64,000 bases of DNA from Herbaspirillum sp. SJZ106 (GTDB taxonomy: Bacteria; Pseudomonadota; Gammaproteobacteria; Burkholderiales; Burkholderiaceae_D), in assembly GCF_006715495.1 (NCBI RefSeq), contig NZ_VFNI01000007.1:1-64000 (forward strand), written 5' to 3'. Positions 35,254 to 44,330 of this stretch are shown in pieces. Under the pieces are notes generated by a model. It was not told the DNA's origin and ran no database searches. It was given only the letters and a program-made list of their open reading frames with translations. Numbering within the stretch: the first letter of the stretch is position 1; every line of letters starts with the position of its first letter. Position numbers and translations under genes: made by a program.

Positions 35254-36183
35254 ATGAGCTATACCCCGAGCCGGGCCATGGGCTACGGCTGCCTGATGCT
35301 GAGTATGTCGATGGTCGGCGCCTATGTCGCGCTGACCAAACCGCTGGCGGCGGCGCTGCCGATCTTTTTGCTCGCATGGCTGCGTTTCGGCATCGGCGCC
35401 GTCGCCATGCTGCGCTGGATGAAGAAGCCCGCGGATGAAAAGCCGTTGTCGCCACAGTCGCGCCGGCTGGTGTTCCTGGAGTCCTTCCTCGGCAATTTCC
35501 TGTTCACGATCTGCATGATCACCGGCGTGTCGATGACCAGCGCGGTGTCGGCCGGGGTGATCATGTCGGCCATTCCCGCCGCGGTGGCGCTGATGAGCTG
35601 GATCTTCCTGAAAGAGAAGATCACGCCGCGCGTGTGGGGAGCGGTGGCCTGCGGGGCGCTGGGCATCGGCATGCTGTCGTTCGCCAAGAGCAGCCACGGC
35701 GCCGGCGAGGCTCACGGCCAATATGCCTGGCTGGGCAACCTGCTGGTGTTCGGCGCGGTGCTGTGCGAAGCCTCGTATGCGGTGATCGGCAAGAAGCTGA
35801 CCGCGGTGCTCACGCCCAAGCGCATCAGCGCCATCATCAACCTGTGGGGCCTGCTGCTGATGACGCCCATGGGGCTCTATACTGCGTTGCGTTTCGATTT
35901 TGGCGCCGTATCGGCCAATATCTGGCTGCTGCTGGTGTTCTACGCGCTGGCCGCCAGCGTGTGGACGGTATGGCTGTGGATGACCGGCCTGAAGGTGGTG
36001 CCGGCCGGGCGCGCAGGCGTGTTCACCGTGATGCTGCCGGTCAGTGCCGCGCTGGTGGGCGTGGCGGCATTGGGCGAGAGCCTGAGCGCGTTGCAGGGCG
36101 CGGCCTTCGCCGTGGCGTTGGCCGGCATGCTGCTGGCGACCTTGCCGGGCGGCGCCCAGACTGAATTTCAGGAAAAACCATGA
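35254..36183 (+). CDS. DMT-superfamily (EamA) transporter
   Basis: A 309-residue inner-membrane protein with ten hydrophobic helices in two EamA halves. Signatures include ALPIFLLAWLRFGIGAVAML, TSAVSAGVIMSAIPAAVALMSWIFLKEKIT and PAGRAGVFTVMLPVSAALVGVAALGE. Such proteins export amino acids or metabolites. The stop overlaps the next gene by ATGA, indicating co-translation. The substrate is not predictable. Confidence 0.88.
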   Translation: MSYTPSRAMGYGCLMLSMSMVGAYVALTKPLAAALPIFLLAWLRFGIGAVAMLRWMKKPADEKPLSPQSRRLVFLESFLGNFLFTICMITGVSMTSAVSAGVIMSAIPAAVALMSWIFLKEKITPRVWGAVACGALGIGMLSFAKSSHGAGEAHGQYAWLGNLLVFGAVLCEASYAVIGKKLTAVLTPKRISAIINLWGLLLMTPMGLYTALRFDFGAVSANIWLLLVFYALAASVWTVWLWMTGLKVVPAGRAGVFTVMLPVSAALVGVAALGESLSALQGAAFAVALAGMLLATLPGGAQTEFQEKP

Positions 36184-37490
36184 ACAAACCGAACCGCCCG
36201 CAAGGCAAGCAGCAAGTTAAACCCAACGGCAAGGCGGCCGCCAAGCCGCAAGGCCCGGCCAGGGACAAGCCCAAGGCCAAGACCCACGTCGCCACCGATG
36301 CCTCGCGCCGTCGCCAGCATAATGCCCATGCCGCATCGCAGGTGCTGGACGAGGGCGAGGAGCAGGTCTTGCAACTGGCCGCGCTGGCCGCCGCCGTGGC
36401 CGTTGGCGAGCCGGATGCGGCCGGACGCCGCGTGGGCCAGGACGAACTGGAGCGCATGATCCGCAAGTGCCTGCGCCAGCGCGATGACGAAACCTTGTAT
36501 GAAGCGCTGGAGCACCTGCGCTTTGAAGACAGCCGCGGCCATGCCTTGCTGCGCGCGGTGGCGGAAGAGACCGCCGATATCGTGTTCATGCGCCGCGGCG
36601 AGAAGGAAATGGAAATCAACGCCTTCCTGATCCCGTTCCTGGCGCGTACCCAGGGCGGCTTGCAGGCCGGACGCGTGTTTACCGATGGCGATGCCTTCGA
36701 CACGCTGCGCGCCAGCTTGCAGGAAGCCGGACTGGAGAGCCCGCAAGCCCGCGTGGTGCTGGTGCATCACCTGTACCACCCGGACGAGATCGGCGCGCTG
36801 ACCTACAGCGATGTCGATGCCATGAACCGCGACGCGTTCGCCTCGCTGACCGACAAGAAGGTGATGAGCGTGCCGGCCATCGAGCGCAGCATGCGCGGCT
36901 GGCCGGCCAATGATTTTGCGGCCGACGATGAGGCGCTGGAGCTGCGCTTTTTGCTGGGCTTTGCCCTGAAGGACCTGGACGATCCCTTCTACGCGGTGCC
37001 GCAGGACGAGGCCGCCGCCGACGCTTACTTCGAACGGCGCGCCGAACGCTTTCGCACCTGGGCCGACAAGCACACGCCGCTGATGCAGCACTGCCTGACC
37101 GGCAAATCCGGCGACGAGGCGCGCTGCCAGCTGCACTTCATGTACCAGGACCTGTTCCACGGCGCCAAGCAGACCGGCAATGCCGAATACGGCACGCTGC
37201 AGATGATGTCGGAGCTGGAGCACGGCCTGGCGCAGTCAGGCGCGGCCGCCGCCGATGCCACCGCGATCTTCGCGCTGGCCGATGAAGACGGCGAGAGCGT
37301 ATTGCAGGTGCAACTGCGCGCGGCCGGGCAAGTGCTGGCGCAAGCGGCGCGGGTGCTGGAAGGCGACCCGCATGAGCAACTGGCCGATGCCGCCGATGCG
37401 GTCGCCACGCTGGGCGTGGCGCAATTCAGGCTGGCCGACGGCTTTGCCGCCGATGGCAGCGTGCAGCGCGAGCGCGACTTTCCGGCCTGA
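36180..37490 (+). CDS. DUF2863-like protein
   Basis: A 436-residue soluble protein. A Lys/Pro/Gln-rich disordered N-terminus (~45 residues) precedes an alpha-helical region (ELERMIRKCLRQRDDETLYEALEHL, ALLRAVAEETADIVF) and a mixed C-terminal part. Order and style match DUF2863 proteins of Burkholderiales, which have no known function; the assignment is by remembered pattern and is moderate. It starts by ATGA overlap with the transporter. Confidence 0.55.
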   Translation: MNKPNRPQGKQQVKPNGKAAAKPQGPARDKPKAKTHVATDASRRRQHNAHAASQVLDEGEEQVLQLAALAAAVAVGEPDAAGRRVGQDELERMIRKCLRQRDDETLYEALEHLRFEDSRGHALLRAVAEETADIVFMRRGEKEMEINAFLIPFLARTQGGLQAGRVFTDGDAFDTLRASLQEAGLESPQARVVLVHHLYHPDEIGALTYSDVDAMNRDAFASLTDKKVMSVPAIERSMRGWPANDFAADDEALELRFLLGFALKDLDDPFYAVPQDEAAADAYFERRAERFRTWADKHTPLMQHCLTGKSGDEARCQLHFMYQDLFHGAKQTGNAEYGTLQMMSELEHGLAQSGAAAADATAIFALADEDGESVLQVQLRAAGQVLAQAARVLEGDPHEQLADAADAVATLGVAQFRLADGFAADGSVQRERDFPA

Positions 37491-37516
37491 GCGCGCGGCC
37501 GCGGCCGACTATCAGC

Positions 37517-37846
37517 TCAATCGAGCAGCGCCTGCAGGCTGAGGCCTTTGGGCTGGCAGCGGAAATACAGGTCGACCTGCATCGGCCGCCAGCCGCGCAC
37601 CAGTTGCCGCAGGTCGGCATTCATCTGCTGCTTGCCGCAGAAGTCATGGGCTTTTTCCTTGGCGGCGGCGGTCAGCGCGGGTATCGACATGGTGTAGCTC
37701 ACGCCGGTGGCGGTGACCATGAACATGTCGCGTTGCTCGGATTGCACTTCGCTGAAATTGGCACAGCCGGCCAGCGTGCCGGCGCCGATGCAGGCAGCCA
37801 GCCAGCCGCTGGCGCGGCGGCGCCGGGATGGATGTGGTGTGCGCAT
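37517..37846 (-). CDS. Small outer-membrane-type lipoprotein
   Basis: 109 residues from the ATG at 37846, which is preceded by GAGGGGGAATCTC. A basic N-terminus and hydrophobic stretch end in the lipobox LAGC (IGAGTLAGCANF). The mature part (FMVTATGVSYTMSIPALTAAAKEKAHDFC) resembles small lipoproteins of unknown function in which two later Cys may form a disulfide. It is convergent with the DUF2863-like gene. Confidence 0.7.
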   Translation of the reverse strand: MRTPHPSRRRRASGWLAACIGAGTLAGCANFSEVQSEQRDMFMVTATGVSYTMSIPALTAAAKEKAHDFCGKQQMNADLRQLVRGWRPMQVDLYFRCQPKGLSLQALLD

Positions 37847-38046
37847 GAGATTCCCCCTCTTGCTATGCGTAGCGCCGCAGCATTGTTGCCGCAGAGAACG
37901 AGACGCAGGAATCACAGCGTAAGCGTGGGCGGGTCGGGGCAGGGGGCTTCTTACCCGGATTTACGCGGATGGCGTTGCTGTTAAAAAAGCGCCGGGATGT
38001 TGCAAGGATGCAGTCGTACCGCTGCACTGCCGCCGCCGCGCCGGCC

Positions 38047-39579
38047 TCACCCGATATCGAACTTCACCCCTTGCGCCAGCGGCAAGGCGCCGCTGTAGTT
38101 GATGGTGTTGGTGGCGCGCCGCATGTAGTTCTTCCATGCGTCCGAACCCGACTCGCGGCCGCCGCCGGTTTCCTTCTCGCCTCCGAAGGCGCCGCCGATT
38201 TCGGCGCCGCTGGTGCCGATGTTGACGTTGGCCAGCCCGCAGTCGCTGCCCAGCGCCGACATGAACAGCTCCGTCTCGCGCACGTCATTGCTGAAGATGG
38301 CGGAAGACAATCCCTGCGGTACCGCGTTGTTCAAACCGATGGCTTCTTCGATGCCGTCGTACTCGACCAGGTAGAGGATGGGCGCGAAGGTCTCGGCATG
38401 CATGACCTCGCTCTGGTGCGGCATGAGCACCAGCGCCGGTTGCACATACCAACTGGAAGACGCCGCCTGCGCCGTGCCGACCGGCACGCGTTCACCACCA
38501 GTGACCGTGCCGCCTTGCGCCTGCGCGTTGCGCAGCGCGTCTTGCATCGCTTCATAGGCGCGGCGGTCGATCAACGGGCCGACCAGGGTGCCTTCCTGGC
38601 GCGGGTCGCCGACGGCCAGGCGCGCATAGACCTGGGACAGGCGCTGATGCAGGCGGTCGGCGATGCTGCGGTGGACGATCAGGCGGCGCAATGTGGTGCA
38701 GCGCTGCCCGGCGGTGCCCACCGCGGAAAAGACGATGGCGCGCAGCGCCAGTTCGAGGTCGGCGCTGGGCGTGACGACCATGGCGTTGTTGCCGCCCAGC
38801 TCCAGCAGGCTGCGGCCCAGGCGCTGCGCCACGGCGACGGCCACCTTGCGCCCCATGGCGACGCTGCCGGTGGCACTCACCAGCGCCACTTGCGGCGATT
38901 GCGACAGCGCTTCGCCTAACGCCGCGCCGCCCAGCAGCAGGCCGCACAGTCCTGGCGGCAATAATCCGGGGTGGCCGCGTTCGAAGCGCGCCGCGGCTTC
39001 ATCGAAAGCGCGCATCACGGCCAGGGCTGTCAGCGGCGTTTTCTCCGACGGCTTCCAGACCACGCTGTCGCCGCATACCAACGCCAATGCCGCATTCCAC
39101 GCCCACACCGCGACCGGAAAATTGAACGCGGTAATCACGCCGCATACGCCCAGCGGGTGCCAGGTTTCCATCATGCGGTGGCCGGCGCGTTCGCTGGCGA
39201 TGGTCAGGCCGTGCAGCTGGCGCGACAGGCCGGTGGCGAAGTCGCAGATGTCGATCATCTCCTGCACCTCGCCGATGCCTTCGGACTTGATCTTGCCGGC
39301 TTCCAGCGTCACCAGCGCGCCCAGCGCGGTACGCCGCTCGCGCAAGACCTCGCCCAGCAGGCGCACCAGCTCGCCGCGCAGCGGCGCCGGCGTCTGCCGC
39401 CATTGCAAAAAGGCGGCATGGGCTTGCCCGATAGTGCGTTGCGCATCGTCGTCGTTGTGTTCGCGCAGCCGCGCCAGCAGGCTGCCGTCGCAGGGGGAAT
39501 GGACGGCGAGCGTGCAGTCTGCATGATCGAGCGCAGCGGCGTCGAGGTCGCAGGCGTTGAGGATGTCGGCGCTGGTCAT
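38047..39579 (-). CDS. amaB: L-piperidine-6-carboxylate / 2-aminoadipate semialdehyde dehydrogenase (ALDH7 family)
   Basis: A 510-residue NAD-dependent aldehyde dehydrogenase. The ALDH7-type motifs are GVITAFNFPVAVWAWN, LELGGNNA (general base Glu260) and GTAGQRCTTLRRL (nucleophile Cys294), with SGAEIGGAFGGEKETGGGRESGSDAWKNYMRR near the end. It oxidises 2-aminoadipate semialdehyde to 2-aminoadipate in lysine degradation. It is the last gene of an operon with HglS and a saccharopine-dehydrogenase-like protein, which strongly supports a lysine route. Confidence 0.88.
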   Translation of the reverse strand: MTSADILNACDLDAAALDHADCTLAVHSPCDGSLLARLREHNDDDAQRTIGQAHAAFLQWRQTPAPLRGELVRLLGEVLRERRTALGALVTLEAGKIKSEGIGEVQEMIDICDFATGLSRQLHGLTIASERAGHRMMETWHPLGVCGVITAFNFPVAVWAWNAALALVCGDSVVWKPSEKTPLTALAVMRAFDEAAARFERGHPGLLPPGLCGLLLGGAALGEALSQSPQVALVSATGSVAMGRKVAVAVAQRLGRSLLELGGNNAMVVTPSADLELALRAIVFSAVGTAGQRCTTLRRLIVHRSIADRLHQRLSQVYARLAVGDPRQEGTLVGPLIDRRAYEAMQDALRNAQAQGGTVTGGERVPVGTAQAASSSWYVQPALVLMPHQSEVMHAETFAPILYLVEYDGIEEAIGLNNAVPQGLSSAIFSNDVRETELFMSALGSDCGLANVNIGTSGAEIGGAFGGEKETGGGRESGSDAWKNYMRRATNTINYSGALPLAQGVKFDIG

Positions 39580-39598
39580 GATGGTTTCCCGGTCGTTG

Positions 39599-40678
39599 TT
39601 ACATGCCGCCGCTGGCGGTCATCTTGAAGATGCCTTGCGCATTGCCGCTGTCGAAGCTGAGGTCCAGGCGTTGCACGCCCTGTTCGTCGATGTAACGGTC
39701 GCGCGAGATGAATTCGTAGAAAGAACCCGGCACCGCTTTCTGCACCACCGCGCCATGCTTATCGCGCATCGGGCGCAGTACGGTGCAGGCGCGATAGGCG
39801 GTCTGGCGCACGCGGCCGTTGCGCGAGACTTCGATCTTGTCTTTCATCGGCCGCCCCAGCGCGCGTTGCCGTTCGGCCACCGCTTCCACGTCCGGCACGC
39901 GGTCGGTGGCGTGGTTGAAGACATTGCCCTCGGTGGCGATCCAGGCCATCTCGGCGGACTCCGTGCGCAGCCTTTCATACTCGGCCAGGCTGGGCAGTTC
40001 GTGCTGGCGTTCGAAGCATGACAGCAGCACCGGCAGCAAGGCCTGCGCGGCCGCCAACGGCAGTTCGCCGTCGGCTTCCAGCTGCGCCAGCAAGGCCTTG
40101 GTATCGTCGCCGAGCGGGTCGCGCGAGGTGCCGATGACGCGGCTGACAATGGCCTGGAACTCCGGCGAAAATCGCTCCGCATGCAATTCGCTGACGAAGA
40201 ACTGGGCGATTTCTTCGGGCGCATCGGCGTGGCCGTAGGTGCGGCCGGTCATGCCGATGCGTTCCAGCGGGTAGAGGCCGTTCTGCACATAGCCCAGCGG
40301 ACGCAGGATGCGGGTGATGGCGGTTTCGCCCGGCGGCAGCAGGCCGGTGTTGGCGCCCTGCACCGTGCGCAGCGCGCCGTGGTCGAAGTGCATACGCTCG
40401 CCTGCGGCCATGGCGTCGGCGACGTAGGCGGCGGCGTCCGGCACTTCCTGCAGCAGCTTTTCGAACAGCAGCATGTTGAGCGCCTGCGCCAGTTCCAGCC
40501 GGCTCACTTCCGCGCGCGCGGGCTTGACGGTACAGGCCGGCACATGCAGCGCGCGCAGCAGGAAATCGATCTGCTGCGAGGCGCGTTGCGTGTGCAACAG
40601 GCCGATGAGCTGCGCATCGGCGATGGCGACATCCATGGCGGAATCATGCTGCAAGCGGTCGGCGGCTGGGGTGGTCAT
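39599..40678 (-). CDS. hglS: 2-oxoadipate dioxygenase/decarboxylase (DUF1338, HglS type)
   Basis: HglS is a non-heme iron enzyme that turns 2-oxoadipate into D-2-hydroxyglutarate and CO2 in lysine degradation. The 359-residue protein shows His100 and Arg104 (DHGALRTV), His256 (NHATDR) and Glu322 (GSFYEFISR). The H-to-R and H-to-H spacings equal those of the characterised Pseudomonas enzyme as I recall it (H70, R74, H226, E294). It is shorter than that ~460-residue enzyme, mainly at the C-terminus. The start at 40678 follows GGGAG and overlaps the upstream gene by 35 bp. Confidence 0.82.
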   Translation of the reverse strand: MTTPAADRLQHDSAMDVAIADAQLIGLLHTQRASQQIDFLLRALHVPACTVKPARAEVSRLELAQALNMLLFEKLLQEVPDAAAYVADAMAAGERMHFDHGALRTVQGANTGLLPPGETAITRILRPLGYVQNGLYPLERIGMTGRTYGHADAPEEIAQFFVSELHAERFSPEFQAIVSRVIGTSRDPLGDDTKALLAQLEADGELPLAAAQALLPVLLSCFERQHELPSLAEYERLRTESAEMAWIATEGNVFNHATDRVPDVEAVAERQRALGRPMKDKIEVSRNGRVRQTAYRACTVLRPMRDKHGAVVQKAVPGSFYEFISRDRYIDEQGVQRLDLSFDSGNAQGIFKMTASGGM

Positions 40679-41825
40679 GCGGTTCTCCCTGGGATGCGAT
40701 AGGGGCAGTGTAACTCCGTCGCGCCGGATGTTCAGGCGCCGCTTCGCCCGTATCCTGGCCGGCATAAGCGCGGCCGAAGCGGTTGTCCAGCAGGTCCGGC
40801 AAGGCGATCTGCTCCTGGCGGATGAAGCCGCGCTGCGGCAGCCGGCCGGCGGCGAACAGGTCGAGCGCGGCACACACGCCGGCGGCGGTGGTGATCTGGA
40901 TCGCGCTCTCATGTATGCCATCGGCTTCGCGCGCGAATACCTTGCGGCTGAACACGCGCTGCAGGTATTGGCCGTTGCGGTGGCCGCTGACGGTGACGAA
41001 CACCAGCACCACATCCTGCATGGTGGCCGGCACGGCATTGCGCAATATGTCTTTCAACAACGCCGGCCGCTCCTTCAGACGCAGCCCTTCCAGCAGGAAG
41101 CGCAGCAGGTCGCGGTGGCCGGGGTAGCGCACCGACTTGTAGTCGAGGTTGGCGGCGCGCCCGGCCAGCGTCGCGCACAGCGTGCCCAGGCCGCCCGAGG
41201 TGTTGAAGGCCTCGTACTCGACGCCGTCCAGCGAGAAGTGTTCCAGGCCTTCCAGCGGCTGCACTTCCTGCAGGCGGCCGTCGCGGATCGCCTCGCACGG
41301 GTGGCAGTACTCGTTGACCAGCCCGTCCACGCTCCAGGTCAGGTTGTACTTGATCTCGTTGGTGGGGAACTCCGGCAGCGCGCCGACCCGCATCTTGATT
41401 TCGTCGATGTCGTCGAACGCCTGCGCCAGATGGTGCGCGGCGATGCCGATGAAGCCCGGCGCCAGCCCGCATTGCGGCATGAAGGCGGTATTGGCGTCCT
41501 GCGCCAGCTGCATGATGCGGCGCGTGGCCTGCACATCCTCGGTCAGGTCGAAGTAATGCACGCCGGCCGCGCGCGCGGCCTCGGCCACGGTGACGGCCAT
41601 GTGCCAGGGCAGGGCGTTGATGACGGCGTCGCCGCGCGCCAGCAGGGCCTGCAGGCCGGCGGCATCGCTGAAGTCGGCGCATTCTGTGACGACGCCCAGT
41701 TGCGCCAGCGGCGCCAGCGCCGCCGCGTCGCGGTCGGCGGCCAGCACCTCATAGTCGCCGCAGCCGTGCAGGCGGCGTGCGATGGCCAGGCCGATGTGGC
41801 CGGCGCCGAGCAATACGATCTTCAT
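40644..41825 (-). CDS. Saccharopine dehydrogenase-like oxidoreductase
   Basis: A 393-residue NAD(P)-binding protein. It begins with the Rossmann motif KIVLLGAGHIGLAIARRL and continues with GDAVINALPWHMAVTVAEAA and YFDLTEDV, typical of the Lys9/saccharopine reductase family. It probably feeds 2-aminoadipate semialdehyde to the dehydrogenase downstream. It is the first gene of the three-gene lysine operon. The last ~30 residues overlap the HglS start and look less conserved. Homospermidine-synthase-like functions are an alternative. Confidence 0.82.
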   Translation of the reverse strand: MKIVLLGAGHIGLAIARRLHGCGDYEVLAADRDAAALAPLAQLGVVTECADFSDAAGLQALLARGDAVINALPWHMAVTVAEAARAAGVHYFDLTEDVQATRRIMQLAQDANTAFMPQCGLAPGFIGIAAHHLAQAFDDIDEIKMRVGALPEFPTNEIKYNLTWSVDGLVNEYCHPCEAIRDGRLQEVQPLEGLEHFSLDGVEYEAFNTSGGLGTLCATLAGRAANLDYKSVRYPGHRDLLRFLLEGLRLKERPALLKDILRNAVPATMQDVVLVFVTVSGHRNGQYLQRVFSRKVFAREADGIHESAIQITTAAGVCAALDLFAAGRLPQRGFIRQEQIALPDLLDNRFGRAYAGQDTGEAAPEHPARRSYTAPIASQGEPHDHPSRRPLAA

Positions 41826-41960
41826 GGCGGTTCCTTTTTTCGATGTTCCCTGTAGCGCATTCTAGGCAAGGGTTCATACGATAAAAAGATGAAGATTGAT
41901 GTTGAAATGGTGGTTTTTAAGACGTTTTGTTCTGTAAGAAGATGCAAAACGTCGAATTAT

Positions 41961-42015
41961 CCGACATCGTCGCGGCCAAGGCCGGGGCCCCGGCTTTGGT
42001 CCGGACGACGATCTG
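41961..42015. repeat. Long imperfect inverted repeat in a divergent intergenic region
   Basis: The 395-bp gap between the saccharopine-dehydrogenase-like gene and the binding-protein gene is centred on a near-perfect 24-bp palindrome (CCAAGGCCGGGG at 41976-41987, CCCCGGCTTTGG at 41988-41999, one mismatch). It extends outward with ATCGTCG at about 41964-41972 facing CGACGAT at 42006-42012. It could be a REP-like dispersed repeat or a regulatory cruciform. No promoter motif in the gap was certain. Confidence 0.5.
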
Positions 42016-42220
42016 CCGGATGTGGATTGTTCCTGCTTTCCCATTGGTTGGGAGGGCGGCGCCGGCGGATCTCCGAAGGATGACGCAACAACAAATTTCA
42101 TCCGGCAATTGCCCACGCACCCGCCTGCGCCTGGGCTAAAATCGACGGCGCTGTCCGGCTGCTTGCCGGACATATTTTTGACGCGCACAGTCGCCGCCAT
42201 CCGCCAAACAGGGAGAATCC

Positions 42221-43063
42221 ATGACCAACCGCCGCAGTTTCATCGCCAACGTCGCCGGCCTCGCCGCCGCGTCGTACCTGCCCAATGCCTTCGCGCAAGC
42301 CGCCGCGCCGGCTTCCACCGAAGCCACCTTCGCGCGCATCCAGCGCACCAAGACCCTGCGCATCGGTGCGGTGCGCGGCGCGGCGCCGTACTACAACAAG
42401 GACCTGGCCAGCGGCGAATGGGGCGGTTTCATGATCGACTTCGCCAAGAGCCTGGCGGCCAGCCTGAACGTCAAGCTGGACATCACCGAAACCACCTGGG
42501 GCAACTCGGTGCTGGACCTGCAGACGCGCAAGATCGACATCTTCTTCGGCATGAACCCGACCCCGGCGCGGCGTGAAGTGATCGGCTTTTCCGAGCCGCT
42601 GTTCCTGAACGCCTTCACCATCGTCTCCAAGAAGGAATACAAGACCTGGGCCGACCTGAACAAGCCGGAAGTGAAGATCGCCGTGGACATCGGTTCCTCG
42701 CACGACCAGATGATCTCGCGCGTGTGCCCCAACGCCACCATCGTGCGCCTGGAAAAGGCCGACGACGCCACCCTGGCGCTGCAGACCGGCCGCGTCGATG
42801 CGCAGGTGCTGGTGTGGCTGTTGTCGCTCAACATCCTCAAGAAGAACCCGTCGCTGGGCAAGATGTACGTGCCGCTGCCGCTGGAAGCCACTTCCACCAA
42901 CATCGGCGTGCCCAAGGAAGACGACAAGGCCTGGGTCGAGGCCATCAACAAGTGGATCGTGGCCGAACGCAATGCCGGCAAGATCAAGCCGACCGTGCTG
43001 GGCAACCTGCAGAAGTTCTCCGGCGTGAAGCCGGAAGACGTGCCGCCGCAGATTCCGCTGTAA
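42221..43063 (+). CDS. Family-3 (amino-acid type) ABC substrate-binding protein
   Basis: A 280-residue periplasmic protein. Twin-arginine-like signal NRRSFIANVAGLAAASYLPNAFAQA, then KTLRIGAVRGAAPYYNKDLASGEWGGFMIDFAKSLAASL and the second-lobe GSSHDQMISR and ATLALQTGRVDA segments. These proteins bind polar amino acids. It is divergent from the lysine degradation operon, suggesting lysine or a pathway intermediate as ligand, but that is inference. No permease is adjacent. Confidence 0.85.
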   Translation: MTNRRSFIANVAGLAAASYLPNAFAQAAAPASTEATFARIQRTKTLRIGAVRGAAPYYNKDLASGEWGGFMIDFAKSLAASLNVKLDITETTWGNSVLDLQTRKIDIFFGMNPTPARREVIGFSEPLFLNAFTIVSKKEYKTWADLNKPEVKIAVDIGSSHDQMISRVCPNATIVRLEKADDATLALQTGRVDAQVLVWLLSLNILKKNPSLGKMYVPLPLEATSTNIGVPKEDDKAWVEAINKWIVAERNAGKIKPTVLGNLQKFSGVKPEDVPPQIPL

Positions 43064-43089
43064 GGATCTGTTCAAGATTGGTTTGGGGG

Positions 43090-43127
43090 CCGGCGGATGG
43101 TTTTCTGCCGGAACACTTCTTTTTTTA
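43090..43127 (+). terminator. Probable terminator after the binding-protein gene
   Basis: CCGGCGGA pairs with TCTGCCGG (one G-U) around a 6-nt loop at 43090-43111, followed by CTTCTTTTTTT. It lies 27 bp after the stop and reaches the end of the convergent outer-membrane gene, marking the border where GC content falls. Confidence 0.55.
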
Positions 43128-44330
43128 GTAATTTCTTTTGTAGATCAAAAAAAACCGGTTATTGATCTTACTCGCGCCATATTCGCTCAATCGAGCACCG
43201 GATAACTTATCAAACCCAAGCCGCAAGCTATCGATCTGGTTGATATCCCAACTGATAGCACACCGGATGTAGTTGCTGGCGTCATCCAGATTCCGAATCC
43301 ACGTGATCTCGCCTTTTTGTGCCTCAAGCAAGGGAATGTCACCGATACGGATAAATACAGAATTTCTTCGTAACCCAGGTGTACTTAACAAACTTCCTGC
43401 CAAACGCGGGTTTCCCGTGTCAGATGTCAAGGTATGAGTAATACCCGCATATTCTTGATTGGAAAAGCCGTTATCGTTGCGCCAATATTCAGTTGTCAAC
43501 GTGATTCCTCGGTCGGTGGTGTATTGTCTGCCGATGACAATATCGGCAATCCAGCGCTTGGAATCATCCATGGTGCCAGTTACGGTACCGTTGGCGGATA
43601 GTACGAGAGACTGGCGGTCACGTCCTTTACGCATGGCAGCCTCGGCGTAGACGATGGTTTTCTCTCCTAATACCGCGGAAAGGTTCACGCCCAGTGCGGG
43701 ACGATCAGCGTAATAGGCGATCAATGAAACATCCGTGGCGAGTGCATTCCAATTACTGTTTAACTGCAGCATTGCGCGTATGCGCTGGCTGTTCCTGAAC
43801 GGTGTGGCCAAGAGCGACTGTAGGCTATAGGATGAGCCGAAATAGGACCATCCTGCCATTTCATCTCCTTCTTTTTCGGCCCGGCGATCTTGGTCGGCCA
43901 ATGTGCGGTCTTCGGTTTTACCTTGGTTAAAGAAATCGGATGGATTTCTGCCAGTGGCTACACCGTTGACAATTTTTCGCTTACCCAGAAAGACAAACGA
44001 AACCGGCGAAAATTGATGTTCCCAAAAAAGCTCATCCACATGGATGTTCGTCTCGCTAACGTCGGAATTGATTTGCCACGCCTGCAGAGGACGTAATTGA
44101 AGCGTCAGCAGATCGCGCTCAAGTTTCATACGTGACTTGATCAATCCGAGTACTGACAGCCGATCGGCACGCTCGTTGTCGTTGCCTGTGCTATGTAACT
44201 GGCGCAGACTGAGATAACCGGAACTCTCAAGCGGAGATGCATCGGTGGTTGCGATCAAGTCAGTGGCCAGAGCGATGTTTGCATACAGACAGAGTAAGGA
44301 AAACGCCCAGCGAGGCGTGTATTTTCTAAT
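43125..44330 (-). CDS. Outer-membrane beta-barrel protein, probable ATT start codon
   Basis: 401 residues if translation begins at ATT (44330-44328). GGGAGG lies 7 nt upstream of that ATT, and the following residues (RKYTPRWAFSLLCLYANIALAT) form a clear signal peptide. The next standard start, TTG at 44258, would begin after the cleavage site. The mature protein has alternating strands (WIADIVIGRQYT, TTEYWRND) and ends in an aromatic residue (IYKRNY), typical of barrels of DUF1302-like size. It is the last gene of the island operon and overlaps the LolA-like gene by 5 bp. I infer it is the outer-membrane component of the export system. Confidence 0.65.
   Translation of the reverse strand: MRKYTPRWAFSLLCLYANIALATDLIATTDASPLESSGYLSLRQLHSTGNDNERADRLSVLGLIKSRMKLERDLLTLQLRPLQAWQINSDVSETNIHVDELFWEHQFSPVSFVFLGKRKIVNGVATGRNPSDFFNQGKTEDRTLADQDRRAEKEGDEMAGWSYFGSSYSLQSLLATPFRNSQRIRAMLQLNSNWNALATDVSLIAYYADRPALGVNLSAVLGEKTIVYAEAAMRKGRDRQSLVLSANGTVTGTMDDSKRWIADIVIGRQYTTDRGITLTTEYWRNDNGFSNQEYAGITHTLTSDTGNPRLAGSLLSTPGLRRNSVFIRIGDIPLLEAQKGEITWIRNLDDASNYIRCAISWDINQIDSLRLGFDKLSGARLSEYGASKINNRFFLIYKRNY

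Noticed and set aside
40679-41038. Longer N-terminus for HglS (start at 41038)
   Set aside because: The extra 120 residues are Arg/Ser/Cys-rich antiframe of the saccharopine-dehydrogenase-like gene; a good ribosome-binding site precedes the ATG at 40678.
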